From Rubrivivax sp. (GTDB taxonomy: Bacteria > Pseudomonadota > Gammaproteobacteria > Burkholderiales > Burkholderiaceae_C): a stretch of 64,000 nucleotides of DNA. The position numbers and the translations under genes are program-made. Numbering within the stretch: the first letter of the stretch is position 1; every line of letters starts with the position of its first letter. Of the stretch, positions 8,349 to 16,368 are shown piece by piece. The stretch covers positions 124,001 to 188,000 of the forward strand of contig JAIXRN010000052.1 in NCBI GenBank assembly GCA_027485165.1. The letters are read 5' to 3'. Below the pieces are notes generated by a model. It saw only the letters and a list, made by a program, of their open reading frames with translations. It made no database searches and was not told the DNA's origin.

Positions 8349-8829
8349 GGTCTGGGGCAAGGGTGCGATGGCGATCTGGTGGCCAGTTGGCCGGGGCTGC
8401 AGCGGCATCATCGACAGCGGCTACGACCTGGGCTGAATGTGTTTCCGACCGACGGGAAATGAAGCAGAAATTACGTTCCGTAACAGTTGCCGAAGGGGGT
8501 GCAACCGGTGCCGAAATAGTAGTCGTCGGGCTCCGTTCGAAGGGCCTGCAAGGCCCCCCGAAGCGCGGGAGCACAGGCCTTCGCGCCGCGCCAAACCTTG
8601 AAAAATGCCACGGCTGGCGCTGCGGCCGGCACCCAGCGTCGCGCGCTGTGCAGTTGTCACGCCACGTCCTCATGAACAAGGGGGCTGGGCGCCGCCCGGT
8701 CATGGCGACAATCCGGGCCACGGCCCACTTGGGGTACATCGCTCTGCCTGCCCCCACAGGCAGCGCGGCCGGTGTGCCATTGGCCAGTACGACACGTTCA
8801 TCTACACAGACTGCCCCACCCCGCCCCGC
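8349..8829. promoter_or_regulatory. Divergent control region between the EPS operon and the cupin/FemAB operon
   Basis: This 481-bp region holds no convincing gene. It must contain the promoters for two divergent operons. Its middle (about 8440-8530) is AT-richer than its surroundings. I found no clear sigma-70 or sigma-54 promoter by eye. Confidence 0.5.
8471..8483. promoter_or_regulatory. Palindrome TTACG-TTC-CGTAA in the EPS control region
   Basis: A perfect 5-bp inverted repeat with a 3-bp centre lies about 123 bp upstream of the EPS export gene and about 350 bp upstream of the cupin gene, inside the AT-richer patch. It has the size of a half-turn dimer operator. The short arms make chance occurrence possible. 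Confidence 0.35.
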
Positions 8830-9768
8830 ATGAATGGCACCGTCTTTCACCCCTGGCCGTCAGACACCCCTGGCAGCTGGAACCAGCGCCCGATGCGCCT
8901 GCAGCACCGGCTGCACGAACACCCGGCGCTGCAGCTGCAGGCTTTGGGCGAGCTGATCGAACGCTACCCGCGCAGCGACTACGCCCTGGTCCATACCAGC
9001 CGCCATGGCGACGGCCGTGCGCGCTGGCGTGAAGGCGAACTCGGCAGCACACCCGGGCGCCAGGCCATCGACGCCATCGCCCAGGGCAGCCTGTGGCTGA
9101 ACCTGCGGCAGGCGCATCTGCAGGGCGCGGCTTATGCGCAGCTGCTGGAACAGGCCTATGCCGAGATCGCCGCGCAGGTGCCGGGCTTCAGCGCCGGAGC
9201 GCTGAAGATGGGCATCCTCATCTCGTCGCCACGCGCCCAGGTGCACTACCACTGCGACCTGCCCGGGCAGCTGCTGTGGCAGATCCACGGGCGCAAGCGC
9301 GTCTGGGTCTACCCCGCAGCCGCGCCCTACCTGCAGCCCGAATGGCTGGAAGACATCGCCTACACCGGCTTCGAATTCAGCCTGGTCTACGACCCGGCCT
9401 TCGACCGCATGGCCATGGTCTTCGACCTGGAACCCGGGCAAATGCTGACCTGGCCGCTGAACGCGCCGCACCGCGTGGAAAACGCCGACTGCCTGAACGT
9501 GTCGGTGACATCGGAACACTGGACGCCCGACAACCGCCGCGCGCAAAAGGTGCACCTGGCCAATGCCGTGCTGCGCCACCGCCTGGGCCTGCGCCCGCGC
9601 GGGCGGGCGCTCAGCGGCCCGGGCTACTGGGCCAAGGCTGCGCTGCAGGCGGCCTGGCGTCGCAGCCCCTGGGCTGGTGCCACACAGAAGGCGCTGCGCC
9701 CGGTGGAATTCCGGCTCGACCTGCGCGCCCCCGGCGGTTTGGTGGACACCGCTGGCGCCAGCCGATGA
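8830..9768 (+). CDS. Cupin-like/JmjC-like domain protein
   Basis: This 312-residue soluble protein resembles cupin-like proteins of the JmjC superfamily seen next to EPS clusters. The double-stranded beta-helix core is suggested by the metal-site-like HYHCDLPGQLLWQIHGRKRVWVY near residue 138 (H-x-H/D) and the distal His in TWPLNAPHRVEN near 217, with LEPGQMLTWP before it. It could be an Fe(II)/2-oxoglutarate hydroxylase or a sugar-binding cupin. The substrate is unknown. It starts at ATG 8830, its stop overlaps the next start (ATGA), and it is divergent from the EPS operon, so a role in EPS modification or control is an inference from position. Confidence 0.8.
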   Translation: MNGTVFHPWPSDTPGSWNQRPMRLQHRLHEHPALQLQALGELIERYPRSDYALVHTSRHGDGRARWREGELGSTPGRQAIDAIAQGSLWLNLRQAHLQGAAYAQLLEQAYAEIAAQVPGFSAGALKMGILISSPRAQVHYHCDLPGQLLWQIHGRKRVWVYPAAAPYLQPEWLEDIAYTGFEFSLVYDPAFDRMAMVFDLEPGQMLTWPLNAPHRVENADCLNVSVTSEHWTPDNRRAQKVHLANAVLRHRLGLRPRGRALSGPGYWAKAALQAAWRRSPWAGATQKALRPVEFRLDLRAPGGLVDTAGASR

Positions 9769-10967
9769 ACGCCGCCCTGCCACGCTACCGCGCCGTGGCC
9801 CTGGCGTCACTGGACGACTTCCTGGCCGCGGCCGACGCGCTGCGCGGCCCGGGCCATCTGCCCTTTCACGGCGCGGCCTGGTTGCGCGCCTGGTTTTCAA
9901 CCCTCGGCCAGGCCGACGGCTGGCAGCCGCTGTGGCTGGCCGTGCAGCGGCAGGCCGCAGAGGGCTGGACCGACGCGCTGCTGTTGCCCCTGGTGCAGCG
10001 CCGCAACCGCGGGCTGGGCGAGGTCGCCTTTGCCGACGCGGGCGTGGTGGACTACGTGGCCCCGCTGGTGGCGCCCGACTGGCATGGCGGCGCCCATGAA
10101 GCCCCGGCAGCACGCGCCTTGTGGGCGGCGCTGGCGCAGGCGCTGCGCGGCCACGACCTGTGGCGGGTGCAAAAGATGCTGCCCGCCGGCCTGGCCGAAG
10201 GCGGCGGCATCACCAACCCGCTGGCCCTGGCCTGGCGCACCCAGCCGGGTGAACTGTTCGGCAACCAGTTCTGCGTCAGCGGGCCCTGGGAAGACTGGCG
10301 CCGCAGCCTGGACAAGCGCGTGCGCAAGGAGATCGAACGCTGCTGGCGCGTCTTCGAACGGAGCCCGGTGGCGCGCTTTGAACACATTACCGACCCCGCC
10401 CAGGCCCAGGCGCTGTTCGAAGCGCTGGAACGACAGCAATCTGAACGCATGGCCGCGCTGCCGCATCAGCGCCATTACCGTCTGGACCGCCCCGCCTACC
10501 GCGCCTTCTACCGCCAGCTGCTGGCCGCCGGGTTGGCCGACGGCAGCGTGGTGCTGACGGCGCTGCGCGACGGCGACGCGCTGGTCTCGGCGCTGTACGG
10601 CGTGAGCAACGGCCGGCGCTACATCGCACTGCGCCAGAGCATCGGCGGCGACGCCTGGAAGGCCTGTTCGCCCGGCCGGCTGCTGGACGAAGGCACGGCG
10701 CGGCACCTGCACGCGGAGGGGTTGTCGACCTTCGACTTCGGCGTCGGCGACTACTTCCACAAGACCACGCTGGGCATGGACCCGATCCCGCTGCGCGACG
10801 CCTGCGTGGCGCTGTCCTGGCGCGGGCTGCCGGCCGTGGCGGCCTGGCACCTGCGCCGGCGCCTGAAGCAGCAGCTGAAAGACCCGCAGGCCCTGCCGGC
10901 CCGGGTCTGGGCGGCGCTGCAGGGCGTGCGCCGCCGCGCTTCGCCGCCGGCGCCACTGGGCACTTGA
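9765..10967 (+). CDS. FemAB/BioF2-like GNAT acyltransferase
   Basis: This 400-residue cytoplasmic protein shows the double-GNAT layout of the BioF2/FemAB-like family. It has an N-terminal substrate domain (LPFHGAAWLRAWF, LLLPLVQRR), a basic KRVRKEIERCWR helix near residue 183, and a C-terminal acetyltransferase half. That half contains VVLTALRDGDALVSALYGV, YIALRQSIGGDAW and the family-typical FDFGVGDYFHKTTLG near residue 325. Such proteins acylate sugars or amino groups and occur often in EPS and exosortase-linked clusters. Both ends are overlap-coupled: ATGA with the cupin gene, TGATG with the next gene. The acyl donor and acceptor cannot be read from the sequence. Confidence 0.85.
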   Translation: MNAALPRYRAVALASLDDFLAAADALRGPGHLPFHGAAWLRAWFSTLGQADGWQPLWLAVQRQAAEGWTDALLLPLVQRRNRGLGEVAFADAGVVDYVAPLVAPDWHGGAHEAPAARALWAALAQALRGHDLWRVQKMLPAGLAEGGGITNPLALAWRTQPGELFGNQFCVSGPWEDWRRSLDKRVRKEIERCWRVFERSPVARFEHITDPAQAQALFEALERQQSERMAALPHQRHYRLDRPAYRAFYRQLLAAGLADGSVVLTALRDGDALVSALYGVSNGRRYIALRQSIGGDAWKACSPGRLLDEGTARHLHAEGLSTFDFGVGDYFHKTTLGMDPIPLRDACVALSWRGLPAVAAWHLRRRLKQQLKDPQALPARVWAALQGVRRRASPPAPLGT

Positions 10968-11947
10968 TGGCTGCCACGGCTGCTGTTCCCGCCGCCATGC
11001 CGGCCGCTGTGCTGGCCGACACCCCGGCGCTGCCGGCCGATGGCGCAGCGGCCCCGGGTGGCTGGGCGCTGGAACCTTTCGGTCTGTCGGCCTGGCCCAT
11101 GGCGCGCCAGCTGCTGCTGCGCTGCTACCCCTGCACGCCCGCTGCGCTGTGGGACAGCGGCATCGAACGCCTGCGCCGTGTGCCCAGCAGCCAGCGCGGC
11201 GACCCCATCGGCATGCTGTTGTGCGGGGCCCAGGGCCCGCAGGGCCTGGCCTTGCTGCTGGCCAGCCGCAGGCCAGCTGCCGACGGGGGCGAACAGCGCC
11301 ACGTGAACGGCAGCAGCTGGGCCATCTTGCCAGCGGCACGCGACCGCGCGCTGTGGATGGCGCGCCGCGGCCTGTGCGAGCCCGACACCGTCTACACCGC
11401 GCTCACGCCCATCCCGTCGGCCCTGCTGCTGCTGCAGCGCATCGGCTTTCAGGCCGTCACGCACCAGTGCGTGCTGGCGTCACTGCCGCGCCTGGCCTGG
11501 CAGGCCGCGCGTGCCGACCCCGGGCCGGCGGTGCTGGCGGGTGCCGCTGCCTTGCATGCGCTGCGCGACGACCCGCTGGCGCCAGCGCTGCAAGACCACG
11601 TCCAGCTGGGCTGCGAGGTGCTGGCGCTGCAGTCGCCGTCTGGCGTGCAGGGCTGGGTGCCGCTGGTGTTCAGGCCCCAGCGGCGGCTGGGCTGGCTGCG
11701 CACGGCCGAACTGGTCTACACCCCTTCGCAGGCCTTGCTGGCGCTGCACGCCCGCGTGCTGGCCGCACCGCTTCTGCGCCGCGGCTACGCCTTGCTGGCC
11801 TTCGACGCCCACCAGGACCTGGTGCCCGGCTTCCCCTGCACCCGCTTGTTCCAGCGCCGTTTTGCGCGTGGGCAGGTTCCCGGGCGCGGGGCAGGCAGCG
11901 GTGGCGTCGACCACCTGTATTCAGAACTGATCTACCTTCACCGCTGA
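10967..11947 (+). CDS. Uncharacterised protein, third gene of the cupin/acyltransferase operon
   Basis: I do not recognise this 326-residue protein. It begins with an Ala-rich 30-residue stretch (ATAAVPAAMPAAVLADTPA) that is not a clean signal peptide. It is mixed alpha/beta with recurring segments such as PLVFRPQRRLGWLRTAELVY and LLRRGYALLAFDAHQD. The N-terminal third (ARQLLLRCYPC, PIGMLLCGAQGP, ALLLASRRP) could be a diverged GNAT half, but no acetyl-CoA loop is obvious. The ATG at 10967 shares one base with the upstream TGA, so it is almost certainly translated with the acyltransferase. No homologue of known function comes to mind. Confidence 0.75.
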   Translation: MAATAAVPAAMPAAVLADTPALPADGAAAPGGWALEPFGLSAWPMARQLLLRCYPCTPAALWDSGIERLRRVPSSQRGDPIGMLLCGAQGPQGLALLLASRRPAADGGEQRHVNGSSWAILPAARDRALWMARRGLCEPDTVYTALTPIPSALLLLQRIGFQAVTHQCVLASLPRLAWQAARADPGPAVLAGAAALHALRDDPLAPALQDHVQLGCEVLALQSPSGVQGWVPLVFRPQRRLGWLRTAELVYTPSQALLALHARVLAAPLLRRGYALLAFDAHQDLVPGFPCTRLFQRRFARGQVPGRGAGSGGVDHLYSELIYLHR

Positions 11948-11998
11948 CGCGACCGGGCGCTGCTGCGCCGGGGCCCGGGCGACAGCAGAGGCTGCGCG

Positions 11999-12988
11999 TC
12001 AGACCTGCAGACCCTCTTCCACCACCACGCGGTCCAGGGCCTGTTCGAACATCGCGCGCGCTGCGCCGGCCAGGCTGCCCAGGTGCCGGTGCAGGGCTGA
12101 ATCGGCCGGGCTGCGCGAATCGCAGTCGGCGCTGTACTGTTCGAAGTGCACCAGCTGGGTCACGATCTCGGCCAGGTGGCGCGGGCATTCGCACAGCACG
12201 GTGGTGGGCTGTTCGGCCAGGCTGGCCAGTTGTTCGTCGGTGTAGCGCCGCATCGACGCCGTCGGCAGGCCCAGCCCCGGTGCCGGGGCTCGGGCGGCAG
12301 TGGCCAGCAAGCGCGCCAGGTCGCGGCCGGTACAGGGTTCGCGGCGCACGATGGTGCCGGCCGCGCGCAGCGATTCGGCCACCGCCTCGGCGCCGAAGGC
12401 ATACAACACCAGCAGCGTGGCGGCGCGCAGCTGCTTGGCCAGGCTCAGCGCCCGCTCGGCCAGCGCCGGGTGCAGCGAAGGCAGGTGTACCAGCAGCACG
12501 TCGGGGCCCGCCACGGGCGTGGGGTGGCTGGCCGGGCGGCCCAGGGGGTCGGCTTCGGCCTGGGCCAGGTCGTCGTAAACCTGGCGCGGCCGCGCGCCCA
12601 CGGCTTGCAGCTTCTGCGCCGCGCCGCGGCCCACCACGACCAGGTGCAGGCCAGGCACGGCCGCGGCGGCGGCGCTGCGCGCCGGGGCGGCCGCGGCCAG
12701 GCCCTGCAGTTCAGGCAGGCCCAGGCTGGCGATCGTGCCGATGGCGTGGCCGCGGTCGCTGAGCTGCTTGAGCAGCGCCAGGCGCTGCACGTCCAGGGTC
12801 GAATACAGGCGCTGGCCGGTGGGTGTCTTGGGTGCAGCGACCACCCCGTAGCGCCGTTCCCAGACCCTCAGCGTCGTCACCGGCAACCCGGCCAGGCGCG
12901 CCGCAGTGCCGCTGCGCAGGCGGGCGTTGGGGGGCAGGCGGCTGGTGTCCAGGACCTGGGTGTCGTCGTCGATCGTGTCGATCGTCAT
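11999..12988 (-). CDS. MerR-family regulator with a degenerate cobalamin-binding-like C-terminal domain
   Basis: This 329-residue protein has a MerR winged helix (RSGTAARLAGLPVTTLRVWERRYG, then PTGQRLYSTLDVQRLALLKQL, residues about 26-85). A Rossmann-like region follows (residues about 110-230: GLHLVVVGRG, DVLLVHLPSLHP, AATLLVLYAFG), with a helical C-terminus. The architecture resembles CarH/LitR regulators. However, the cobalamin motif DxHxxG and the WHH-type cap motif are absent, so B12 or light sensing through B12 is unlikely. A good AGGAG ribosome binding site (12997-13001) sits 8 bp before the ATG. It is divergent from a renalase-like flavoprotein, its most likely target. Confidence 0.88.
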   Translation of the reverse strand: MTIDTIDDDTQVLDTSRLPPNARLRSGTAARLAGLPVTTLRVWERRYGVVAAPKTPTGQRLYSTLDVQRLALLKQLSDRGHAIGTIASLGLPELQGLAAAAPARSAAAAAVPGLHLVVVGRGAAQKLQAVGARPRQVYDDLAQAEADPLGRPASHPTPVAGPDVLLVHLPSLHPALAERALSLAKQLRAATLLVLYAFGAEAVAESLRAAGTIVRREPCTGRDLARLLATAARAPAPGLGLPTASMRRYTDEQLASLAEQPTTVLCECPRHLAEIVTQLVHFEQYSADCDSRSPADSALHRHLGSLAGAARAMFEQALDRVVVEEGLQV

Positions 12989-13007
12989 GGCTTTGACTCC
13001 TGAAAGC

Positions 13008-13021
13008 GCTTCAATTGAAGC
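13008..13021. promoter_or_regulatory. 14-bp perfect palindrome upstream of the MerR gene
   Basis: GCTTCAATTGAAGC is fully self-complementary and lies 20 bp upstream of the MerR start codon, just before its ribosome binding site. That position suits autoregulation. MerR proteins bind dyads within promoter spacers, so this or the neighbouring palindrome is a natural candidate operator. Confidence 0.45.
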
Positions 13022-13029
13022 TTGTGACG

Positions 13030-13041
13030 CGAATATATTCG
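13030..13041. promoter_or_regulatory. 12-bp perfect palindrome CGAATATATTCG
   Basis: This is a fully self-complementary AT-rich 12-mer, centre-to-centre about 21 bp (two helical turns) from the palindrome at 13008-13021. It contains TATATT on the minus strand, a possible -10 for the MerR gene, although no good -35 was found. Confidence 0.4.
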
Positions 13042-13384
13042 TATTGACGAGTGCTTGACACGTTAAGTTGCGGAAAACCAGTCCATTTATTAGGACAAAG
13101 GCTGCTCAAAGGCGTGCAAAAGCGTGACTGACGGGTCACAATCCGATTCAACGGGTCAGGGTTCGACGCGGCGTCTCAGAAACGAAGCGCCAAAACAGCG
13201 TCAGTGCTTGAACCTTCTCCTGGAGTGTTCGGTCTTGGACAGGCGGGCCACGACGAAAAGGCCGCTTCAAGGTGTCGCCGTGCGGCCCAGCCGTCGCGGT
13301 CTTGCCCCACGCCCCTGTCTCACCCGTGTGTCAGCCCGCTGTCCCGTTCATCCACCCCGAGTGCACCCTGCGAAAGGTCTGCCC

Positions 13385-14533
13385 ATGAACCGCAATACCA
13401 ACCCCCTCGTGCGTGTTGCCGTGATCGGCGCGGGTATCGCTGGGGCGGCCTGTGCCGCCAGCCTGCGCGAAGCCGGCCTGGCCGTCACCCTGTTCGACAA
13501 GTCGCGGGGTGTCGGTGGCCGCATGGCCACGCGCCGGGCTGAATGGTTGGGCGCCGATGGCCGTAACGCCACGCTGGAATTCGACCATGGCGCCCAGCAC
13601 ATCCAGGCCCGGCACCCGCGCTTCAAGGCCGCCATGCGGCGTGCCGCCGCGGCCGGCGTGGTGGCGCCCTGGTCGCCGCAGGTGCATGCGGCCTGGCCTG
13701 CACCCACCCGGCGCGAAAGCTGGGTGCCGCTGGGGAGCATGTCGGCACTGGCGCGGCACTTCATGGGCGACATGCCGGTGCAGCTGAACTGCCCCGTGCA
13801 GCGCCTGCAGCGCAGCACCCTGGGCTGGCAGCTGGTGGCGGAAGACGGCAGCCAGCACGGGCCTTACGACCAGGTGCTGCTGGCCATGCCCCCGGCCCAG
13901 GCGGCCGTTTTGCTGGCCGGCCACCACGACCGCTGGGCCGACCATCTGGCTGGTGTGCCGATGCAGCCCTGCTGGACGCTGATGGCGGCCACGCAAGACC
14001 TGGACTGGCCCTGGGACGCCTGCGAGCCCGAAGCGGGCCGCAGCCCGCTGGCCTGGGTGGCGCGCAACGACCGCAAACCCGGCCGCAGTGCGCCAGCCGG
14101 CGTGGCCACCTGGGTGGCGCATGCCAGCCCGGCGTGGACGGCAGAACACCTGGAAGACAGCCCCGCGGCCGTGCAGGCCGCACTCAGCCAGGCGCTGGCA
14201 GCATTGCTGCCGCGCGGCGTGAAGCTGCAGTGGCAACACCGGTCGGTGCACCGCTGGCGCTATGCCCTGCCGGCCGAGCGGCCGGCCGCGGCCAGCACCG
14301 AATGCTGGTGGGACGCCCAGCGCGGCCTGGGCGTGTGCGGCGACTTCCTGGCCGGCACCGGCGTCGAAGCCGCCTGGCGGTCTGGCGATGAACTGGCCGA
14401 CACCCTGCTGGCCGCGCTGGACGAAGAAACCGCCGCTGCCCGGCCGCTGGTGAAACCGGCCCCCGTGGCGGCGCCGCTGCTGGCCGCGGCAGCGGCCGCG
14501 GCTGCGCCGCGCGTGCTGGCGCGTGCAGCCTAG
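13385..14533 (+). CDS. Renalase-like FAD-dependent oxidoreductase
   Basis: This 382-residue flavoprotein starts with a Rossmann dinucleotide motif VAVIGAGIAGAACAASL (GxGxxG, residues about 9-25). It is followed by the acidic end VTLFDKSRGVGGRMATRR, typical of amine-oxidase/renalase-like enzymes. FDHGAQHIQARHPRF near residue 62 and a C-terminal FAD-contact segment (LGVCGDFLAGTGVEAAWRSG, near 315) complete the fold. The substrate is unknown. Family members oxidise reduced nicotinamide or amine compounds. The last 30 residues are Ala/Pro-rich tail. It is divergent from a MerR regulator, suggesting stress- or light-linked control as in CarH/LitR neighbourhoods, but that is inference. Confidence 0.87.
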   Translation: MNRNTNPLVRVAVIGAGIAGAACAASLREAGLAVTLFDKSRGVGGRMATRRAEWLGADGRNATLEFDHGAQHIQARHPRFKAAMRRAAAAGVVAPWSPQVHAAWPAPTRRESWVPLGSMSALARHFMGDMPVQLNCPVQRLQRSTLGWQLVAEDGSQHGPYDQVLLAMPPAQAAVLLAGHHDRWADHLAGVPMQPCWTLMAATQDLDWPWDACEPEAGRSPLAWVARNDRKPGRSAPAGVATWVAHASPAWTAEHLEDSPAAVQAALSQALAALLPRGVKLQWQHRSVHRWRYALPAERPAAASTECWWDAQRGLGVCGDFLAGTGVEAAWRSGDELADTLLAALDEETAAARPLVKPAPVAAPLLAAAAAAAAPRVLARAA

Positions 14534-14549
14534 CGCGGCTTAGCGCGGC

Positions 14550-14906
14550 TCAGGCGCGTCGGCCCAGCGCTTCCAGCCGCAGCGCCAGTTGCTGCTGCAT
14601 CGCGGCTAGCTTCTGGCGCATGGCGACGGCTTCGGTGCCTTCGGGCAGGCCGGCCAGGGTGTCGCGCAGCGCGGCGATCTCGCGCATCAGGCCCACTTCG
14701 GGCGGGTGGAAGCCGCTGTCCTTCAACATCTTGAAGGGCATGCGCAGCTCGGCGGGCGTTTCGTCGTAGCCATCCCCCAGGTCCAGCGGCTTGCCGTAGT
14801 GTTTGGCGCTTTGCAGTTCACCGCTGGCCTGGGCCTGGGCGAGCGACCGGCCAATGTGGTCTTCCAGCAGGCGCAAACGGTTCTCGCGTTGTTCCTCAGT
14901 GGCCAT
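14550..14906 (-). CDS. DUF1992 (DnaJ-homologue-subfamily-C-28-like) protein
   Basis: This 118-residue cytoplasmic protein matches the DUF1992 pattern. An N-terminal helix RLLEDHIGRSLAQAQASGEL is followed by the family signature GKPLDLGDGYDETPAELRMP and KMLKDSGFHPPEVGL, then a charged coiled helix to the end. It contains no J-domain HPD motif. The function in bacteria is unknown. The gene is convergent with the flavoprotein gene (16 bp between stops) and lies just downstream of the TPR gene on the same strand. Confidence 0.88.
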   Translation of the reverse strand: MATEEQRENRLRLLEDHIGRSLAQAQASGELQSAKHYGKPLDLGDGYDETPAELRMPFKMLKDSGFHPPEVGLMREIAALRDTLAGLPEGTEAVAMRQKLAAMQQQLALRLEALGRRA

Positions 14907-14970
14907 GGTGCGGTCTCCCGGTGGGTGGGGCTGAAGACAGATCGGGTGGGCGCAGCCAGGTGCTGGCCGT

Positions 14971-16332
14971 TCAGGCCCGGGCGGCGTCGCGCTCTCCCAC
15001 CGCCAGCGCCCAGTGGCGCGACAGCGGCGTCATCGGCTTGGCCATCAGGCGTTCGTTTAGCAGGGCGCGGCCCAGGCTGTGGCGCCCGGCCTGGGTGGCC
15101 GCAGCCAGCAGGGTCTGGTCGATGATGTCGCGCTGCGCGTGGCTGCCGCCCAGCTGGCGCGCCAGCACGCGCGCCGGTGCCAGCAAGTCGCAGGCGCTGT
15201 CGGCCTGGCCACGCGCCAGGGCCAGCATGCCCCGCATCAGGGGCAGCCCCACTTCACGCGCCATGGCGTGGTTGCTGCGCGCGGCGTCGCTGGGGGCCAT
15301 GGCGCGTTCGGCGCAGCGCGCCAGCCAGCTTTCGGCGCGCGTCACGTCGCCGGCACCCAGAAGGGCCAGCACGATGTGCAGGTCGTTGAAGGCGTAGTAG
15401 CCGGCTGCGCTGTCGTCCAGCGGCCAGGCCTGCAGCAGGCCCGCGCATTGCGCCGACACGTCCTGCCCCAGCAGGTGCAGCCGCCACAGCAGCGCGACGG
15501 CGTCCAGGCGCTGCAGGGTCAACTGCAGGTTGCTGCCGCTGAGGTGGTGGTCGATCAGGCGCAGCACGCCGGCAAAGTCCATCGATTCCAGCCTGAACAG
15601 CGCCTTGTGCCACCACAGATGGCAGGCGAAGCCGTTGTCCACGGCCCAATGCGGCTGCTGCAGGCGCAGCCAGGCCGAGCCGTCTTCGAAGCGGCCTTGC
15701 ATTTCCATCACATGGGCCACCGCGTGCACGGCCACGGGTACGCGCGGGTTCGCGGCCAGGGCGCGGCGGCCGGCTTCTTCGGCCTGCGGGTAGAGATTGT
15801 TCTCTTCCAGGCCGAAGGCGTATAGCGCCAGCACGTAGGGTTGCAGCGGGTCGTCTTCGTCCCATTCGGGCAGTGCGCGCGCCGGCCGCTGGCGCAGGGC
15901 GGTGATGTCGCCGCGGTAGAAGTCCCAGCCCTGTGCCCACTGCAGCGCCAGCGCGTCGCGCGGGTGCTCGATCAAGATCTTGTCCCAGCTGCGGCAGGCG
16001 GCGTGCCAGCGGCCTTCCAGCAGCAGCTGCACGGCTTCGAGATGCTGGCGTTCGCGCGCCGGCGCGTGCACGGCCAGTGCGCGTGCATGCGACAGGTGGG
16101 CGGCGGCCTCGTCGCGCAGGCCGGGCTCGGTCAGGCTCAGCAGGAAGCCGGCCTTCATCGCATGGGGCAGGGCCCAGGCCGGGTCGGCCTGCATCGCGCT
16201 GTCCAGGTCGGCCAGCGGCGTGTCGTAGAAGGACATCATGCGCCACAGCGCCTGCTCGGCCGCCTGCTGTGCGGCCGCGCTGCCGCTGCCGCAAGGGTTG
16301 CCGCGCAGGTCGGAATGAACCATGACGCCCAT
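14971..16332 (-). CDS. TPR-repeat protein (TTC38-like)
   Basis: This roughly 453-residue all-helical protein is built of TPR-like helix pairs, for example DPAWALPHAMKAGFLLSL, HPRDALALQWAQGWDFYRG and YPQAEEAGRRALAANPRVPV. Central segments HAVAHVMEMQGRFEDGSAW and FACHLWWHKALFRLE match the TTC38 family found in bacteria and eukaryotes. No signal peptide is present, so it is cytoplasmic and probably a scaffold. Two in-frame ATGs (16332 and 16323) are possible, and neither has a strong ribosome binding site. It follows the TIR gene by 36 bp on the same strand and may be cotranscribed with it. Confidence 0.85.
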   Translation of the reverse strand: MGVMVHSDLRGNPCGSGSAAAQQAAEQALWRMMSFYDTPLADLDSAMQADPAWALPHAMKAGFLLSLTEPGLRDEAAAHLSHARALAVHAPARERQHLEAVQLLLEGRWHAACRSWDKILIEHPRDALALQWAQGWDFYRGDITALRQRPARALPEWDEDDPLQPYVLALYAFGLEENNLYPQAEEAGRRALAANPRVPVAVHAVAHVMEMQGRFEDGSAWLRLQQPHWAVDNGFACHLWWHKALFRLESMDFAGVLRLIDHHLSGSNLQLTLQRLDAVALLWRLHLLGQDVSAQCAGLLQAWPLDDSAAGYYAFNDLHIVLALLGAGDVTRAESWLARCAERAMAPSDAARSNHAMAREVGLPLMRGMLALARGQADSACDLLAPARVLARQLGGSHAQRDIIDQTLLAAATQAGRHSLGRALLNERLMAKPMTPLSRHWALAVGERDAARA

Positions 16333-16368
16333 GGCGGGAATGTAACGTCGACCGCCGGTGTGCCGCGT

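Larger units (their letters stand above)
12989..13384. promoter_or_regulatory. Divergent control region between MerR regulator and flavoprotein gene
   Basis: This 396-bp region, locally AT-rich near 13010-13100, holds no convincing gene. It contains two palindromes (annotated separately) and a direct repeat ACGGGTCA at 13131-13138 and 13151-13158, spaced exactly 20 bp. A TTGACA at 13055-13060 lacks a good -10 at 17 bp. An AAAGG ribosome binding site (13373-13377) precedes the flavoprotein ATG by 7 bp. Confidence 0.55.

Noticed and set aside
8349..8829. A sigma-54 promoter for the EPS operon around 8496-8515
   Set aside because: TTGC and GGCAC elements occur there, but the GG-to-GC spacing is 8 bp instead of 10, so it does not fit -24/-12 geometry.
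12989..13384. A sigma-70 promoter from TTGACA at 13055
   Set aside because: No -10 box lies 16-18 bp downstream on the plus strand; the AT-rich TTTATT is about 25 bp away.
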